Source of the DNA: Amphibalanus amphitrite
Lineage: Eukaryota > Arthropoda > Thecostraca > Balanomorpha > Balanidae
Assembly: GCF_019059575.1 (NCBI RefSeq)
Contig: NW_024881783.1
Coordinates: 372,001-436,000, forward strand
DNA length: 64,000 bases
Reading direction: 5' to 3'
The notes below the pieces were generated by a model that was given only the letters and a program-made list of their open reading frames with translations, did not search any database and was not told the origin of the DNA. Shown here one piece after another: positions 61,306-64,000 of the stretch; within the stretch, counting starts at the first letter, position 1, and the number at the start of each line of letters is the position of its first letter. Made by a program: the position numbers and the translations under genes.

Positions 61306-64000
61306 CTGCCGAGCGAGGGACAGAGTGGCGGCACGGCACACCGTCCGACCGGTCAGAGAGCAACAGGCGCGGGCTGATCCGTGGGGCACCTCTGTACGAC
61401 CCTTTCACCGAGAGACTCACCGCAAATCAGAACCAACTTCTGGAACGATGCTAGTGACAATCATCAGTAGTAGTAAAAAAAATTACATAGGTAATAAGAA
61501 ATGTCTGAAAAAAATAATTTACGATCTGAATTACAATCAACATTGTGTGCATATCTGCACGTCTTTATGACACTGCTTCGTAAATGTATTAAGTTCTAAT
61601 ATGTACAATAAAGATATCATATCACCCTGCCAAGGTGATAGACATCGCACACTTACATCATACTTGGCGTTGTGTCTGCGGGACTTGAGATGGGACGAGG
61701 CGCAGCGGAGGTCACCCACGAACATCTCACAAACCTTGCAGTACCAGCACTCGACACGGATGAACATATCCAGTCCTGCGGCCACGCAATCAGAACCCCA
61801 ATCAGCGCAAATGAGTCGATCGGGACGGAATCAGGCGGCCGGACGTCCGCTCGGTCAGCGGTCAGCGATTGGTCAGAGGGATTCAGCGGTCAGCGATCAG
61901 CGATTGGTCAGCGGTCAGCGATTGGTCAGAGGTATTCAGCGATCGGTCAGCGATCGGGACGGAATCAGGCGGTCGGACGTTTGATCAGTCAGCGGCCGTA
62001 GTCGCGGAATGGGGAGTAATTTCGGTGATACATATCGAACCAGACGCGCAGGGGTTGTTCAGGGTTACAATCGAACATATCGCTCCCGCGGGTGCTCGAA
62101 TGCACAACTCGATAACTCGATGACTTAGCAACAACTGAAGCTTTGGACGCCTATACGAATGGTACGATCAACACTGATGACGAAATCGCTTATGTTGTAA
62201 CGTTTGGTTGCTCAGTAATTCACATATTTTGAAACAGCTAATGAATAAACAAAGGACTGACTGTAGGGCAAATACTTGCCTTTGATAGGTTTCGATTCGG
62301 CATTCTTCTTTTTCTTCTCAATGGGAGGAATGTCTTTCCGCCATGGGGTTTCAGGAACGTTTTGTAGAGCGGTCTGGTAACCAATATAATAAGTCAGTGA
62401 CACGAAAATACTAATGCAAATGTAAAATGTAGCCAAGCTAGACATGTCCAAGCTTCGATGCTTCTTCGACAGACTTTCTTTTTTACTTTGACACCGAAAG
62501 ACGACTTATTATGAGTCATGTAAAGGTGGGCTCTCGAATTTGTGAAAATCAAATTTTCTGTCGTTCAGCTCCAATTTGACCATCACACCTTGTTCGTATC
62601 AAATAGTTCATCGATTTAAAAAAAAAACGAAGCTTTCTCAAGCGCAATTTCTTCCAAATCTAGACCCGATAATACGGTGACAAGTCGCCGTTCCCAAACA
62701 TGACTGACCAGGTACTGTTTTCTGTGCTCCTCCGACTTGAGGTGCTCCAGGTAGGTTTTGGCGTTGAGGAATATCTTCGTGCAGTGCAGACAGACGTGGT
62801 CGGCAGGGTCGCGGAAAAACACACTCGGATCCTCGGCGTTCAGGTTCACCTGTGCGCGAGATTGCAACGTGGTTTAGTAAGCAGTAAGGATGATAAAAAA
62901 GAAGCACAAAGTGTTTGAGAGTCGGCACTCGGCAACAATAGATGACATTGCTTATGATGTGCGGTGCGCCCTACGCCTTCGACGTCCCTTCGCACTTCCG
63001 GTAGCACCCTCATACTAGATTGCCCACTGAGAAAAGGTATAGCGCACGTCACCACTGGACCGTATCAAAGATAATGGGACAACCTGCTAGTATCCGACAA
63101 GCTTGCTGCAACATCCTTTTTCGCACCACTGTGCGTAACCCCAGCCCTCTACTAAAACCACGCTATTCTGTCCCTCCAGGCCTGGTAGTTTGGAGCGCTG
63201 TTTGGCTGTCCTTTTTATCAGCATTATGGTGGTCTTATCTTATATTGAAGTTACTCCCTGGACACTTTCTCGACCTCTCGTTAGTGTACCGCACACCCTA
63301 CGTGAATTTCATCAATGAGATGTCCAGAAATGTCAGTAGTAACATGGCAGCATACTGATAAAAATGACGCCCGAACACCGCTCGGGTTTCGGACGCCCGG
63401 ACTGCGGGGATTATCAGTATCTCCCAGACGGCCGTACCGGCTCCTCCGCCTCCTTTGGCATCTGGTCAGCGCCGATCGGCCGGTCCTTCAGCTTGGTGAT
63501 GAGCGCGGCTACGGCGCCGAGTCCGGCCGCCTCGTCTCCTGCCAGCCGCCCGCGCAGACCGTCCAGCAGGTCCTGCAGCTTCTCTGAGGCGTCCTTCAGC
63601 GAGTCCAGCTCGTTGGCGTCACTCGAGTCGGCCGTGGAGGGCAGCCGGACCGGCTTCGGCAGCTGGCGGGGTGACACAGGCATACGTTCAGAACGGGTGG
63701 CCAGCAACGTCCGAGACATGCCACCGCAGTGTAGTGATACAAAAAAAAAAAAATGTAGTGATAACATACCCGAAGCGGAAGACTTGAATACAGAGGGAAG
63801 GGAAACCTTGCTGCTTATGGGAGCACAATATGGATACTTTATACAGCCAACCTAGAACGTAAGTGGAGGCAGAGCGTTTGATACCATTCACAACGCGGGC
63901 TAACCGTCATGTTTCGGGACAGTGCAGTCTCTCCTCACCTTCTGTTCGCACTTTTCGATGACCAGTCGCAGTGTGTCGTACAGATCGAGCGTGAGGCCGC
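60292..64000 (-). CDS. Zinc-finger nuclear protein, ZNF318-like, 3' six exons (5' end outside window)
   Basis: The join is 63939-64000 (cut by the window edge), 63438-63662, 62709-62849, 62280-62373, 61657-61775 and 60292-61305, giving about 550 C-terminal residues. Order: LTLDLYDTLRLVIEKCEQK; a helical Ser/Asp/Leu region; first C2H2 finger CLHCTKIF...YLEHLKSEEH; a basic linker (EKKKKN); second finger CWYCKVCEMF...ASSHLKSRRH; then EYLENNPSYHAVV, an Arg/Glu coiled region, a Lys/Ala/Glu-rich part with nuclear-localisation-like KKAK and RVKK, and an acidic tail. Phases 0,0,0,1,0 all agree. The paired fingers (short C-x2-C...H-x5-H, JAZ/matrin type, RNA- or chromatin-associated) plus the following EYL block resemble ZNF318; the family call is an inference. 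One intron uses a GC donor. Confidence 0.72.
61657..61775 (-). CDS. Zinc-finger gene, second finger exon
   Basis: The acceptor is GCGTGGCCGCAG|GA and the donor is TATGAT|GTAAGT. It encodes ECWYCKVCEMFVGDL, then ASSHLKSRRHNAKYD: a second finger of the same type. Phase 1 in, phase 0 out. Confidence 0.75.
61795..61990. repeat. CAGCGATTGGT/CAGCGGT tandem repeat in a zinc-finger gene intron
   Basis: Imperfect short units (GGTCAGCGATTGGTCAGCGG) lie between two copies of GATCGGGACGGAATCAGGCG (near 61820 and 61955). It begins directly upstream of the second finger exon's acceptor. Confidence 0.75.
62280..62373 (-). CDS. Zinc-finger gene, linker exon with GC splice donor
   Basis: The acceptor is TTGGTTACCAG|ACC and the donor is ATCAAAG|GCAAGT, the standard context of GC-AG introns. 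It encodes VPETPWRKDIPPIEKKKKN. The 94-base length (phase 0 in, phase 1 out) is exactly what is needed to join the two finger exons, which supports it strongly. Confidence 0.68.
62709..62849 (-). CDS. Zinc-finger gene, first finger exon
   Basis: The acceptor is CTCGCGCACAG|GTG and the donor is TACCTG|GTCAGT. It encodes DPADHVCLHCTKIFLNAKTY, then LEHLKSEEHRKQYL: a C-x2-C...H-x5-H finger. Phase 0, 47 codons. Confidence 0.75.
63438..63662 (-). CDS. Zinc-finger gene, helical exon
   Basis: The acceptor is CACCCCGCCAG|CTG; the donor GAGCCG|GTACGG is weak but keeps the phase. It encodes LPKPVRLPSTADSSDANELD then a Leu-rich amphipathic region (ASEKLQDLLDGLRGRLAG, AALITKLKDRPIG). 75 codons. Confidence 0.6.
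63939..64000 (-). CDS. Zinc-finger gene, partial exon at the window edge
   Basis: It encodes LTLDLYDTLRLVIEKCEQK, a helical segment, and ends at CAGAAG|GTGAGG in phase 0. The exon continues beyond the window. Confidence 0.6.

Noticed and set aside
1-64000. CRISPR array, rRNA, phage or viral genes
   Set aside because: No regularly spaced direct repeats with unique spacers, no rRNA signatures and no viral replication or capsid frames; the DNA is clearly nuclear eukaryotic.

Overview
The window is eukaryotic nuclear DNA, most likely from an arthropod and probably a crustacean; a barnacle-like genome would fit. The evidence is intron-split genes with GT-AG junctions, GC-rich exons (strong G/C third positions) in AT-richer non-coding DNA, short interstitial runs of the arthropod telomere unit (CCTAA/TTAGG), dense short inverted-repeat transposons, and long (GA)n tracts. 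No rRNA, tRNA, CRISPR array or bacterial operon was seen. All gene models were built by eye from reading frame, splice-site consensus and intron phase.

Layout. (1) 0.8-11.3 kb, minus: a complete four-exon NPC2 (ML-domain sterol-binding) gene of 161 aa, whose first intron of about 8.7 kb is full of MITEs. (2) 11-25 kb: no convincing gene apart from a candidate plus-strand terminal exon at 18.2 kb. The rest is TTAA-flanked MITEs, (GA)n, a G-rich minisatellite and a three-copy dispersed repeat. (3) 25.45-37.56 kb, plus: a NACHT-LRR (NLR-type) receptor gene of about 1,437 aa. Its N-terminal part has a Gly/Tyr/Cys repeat and a short RHIM-like motif, followed by a pre-NACHT helical exon, Walker A, Walker B and degenerate leucine-rich repeats. 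Its third intron is packed with TTAA MITEs between inverted arrays. (4) 40.8-55.2 kb, minus: four exons whose phases join perfectly into a 200-aa secreted protein that I do not recognise. (5) 49.34-50.33 kb, plus: an intronless KDSR (3-ketodihydrosphingosine reductase) gene nested in that gene's large first intron, just downstream of another candidate plus-strand terminal exon. (6) 52.2-53.0 kb: about eleven copies of a 72-bp satellite, each with a close match to the CTCF core motif. A MITE of 0.9 kb follows. (7) 60.3-64.0 kb, minus: the 3' six exons of a nuclear protein with two C2H2/matrin-type zinc fingers, resembling ZNF318; its 5' end lies beyond the window.

How the parts relate. NPC2 (lysosomal or secreted sterol carrier) and KDSR (ER sphingolipid synthesis) both act in lipid metabolism, but nothing here shows co-regulation. 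The NLR is the most interesting locus: the possible RHIM-like motif would link a NACHT receptor to amyloid-type signalling of the kind used by the insect IMD pathway. Non-coding space is dominated by several families of TTAA-flanked elements rich in AGGTCA/TGACCT nuclear-receptor half-sites.
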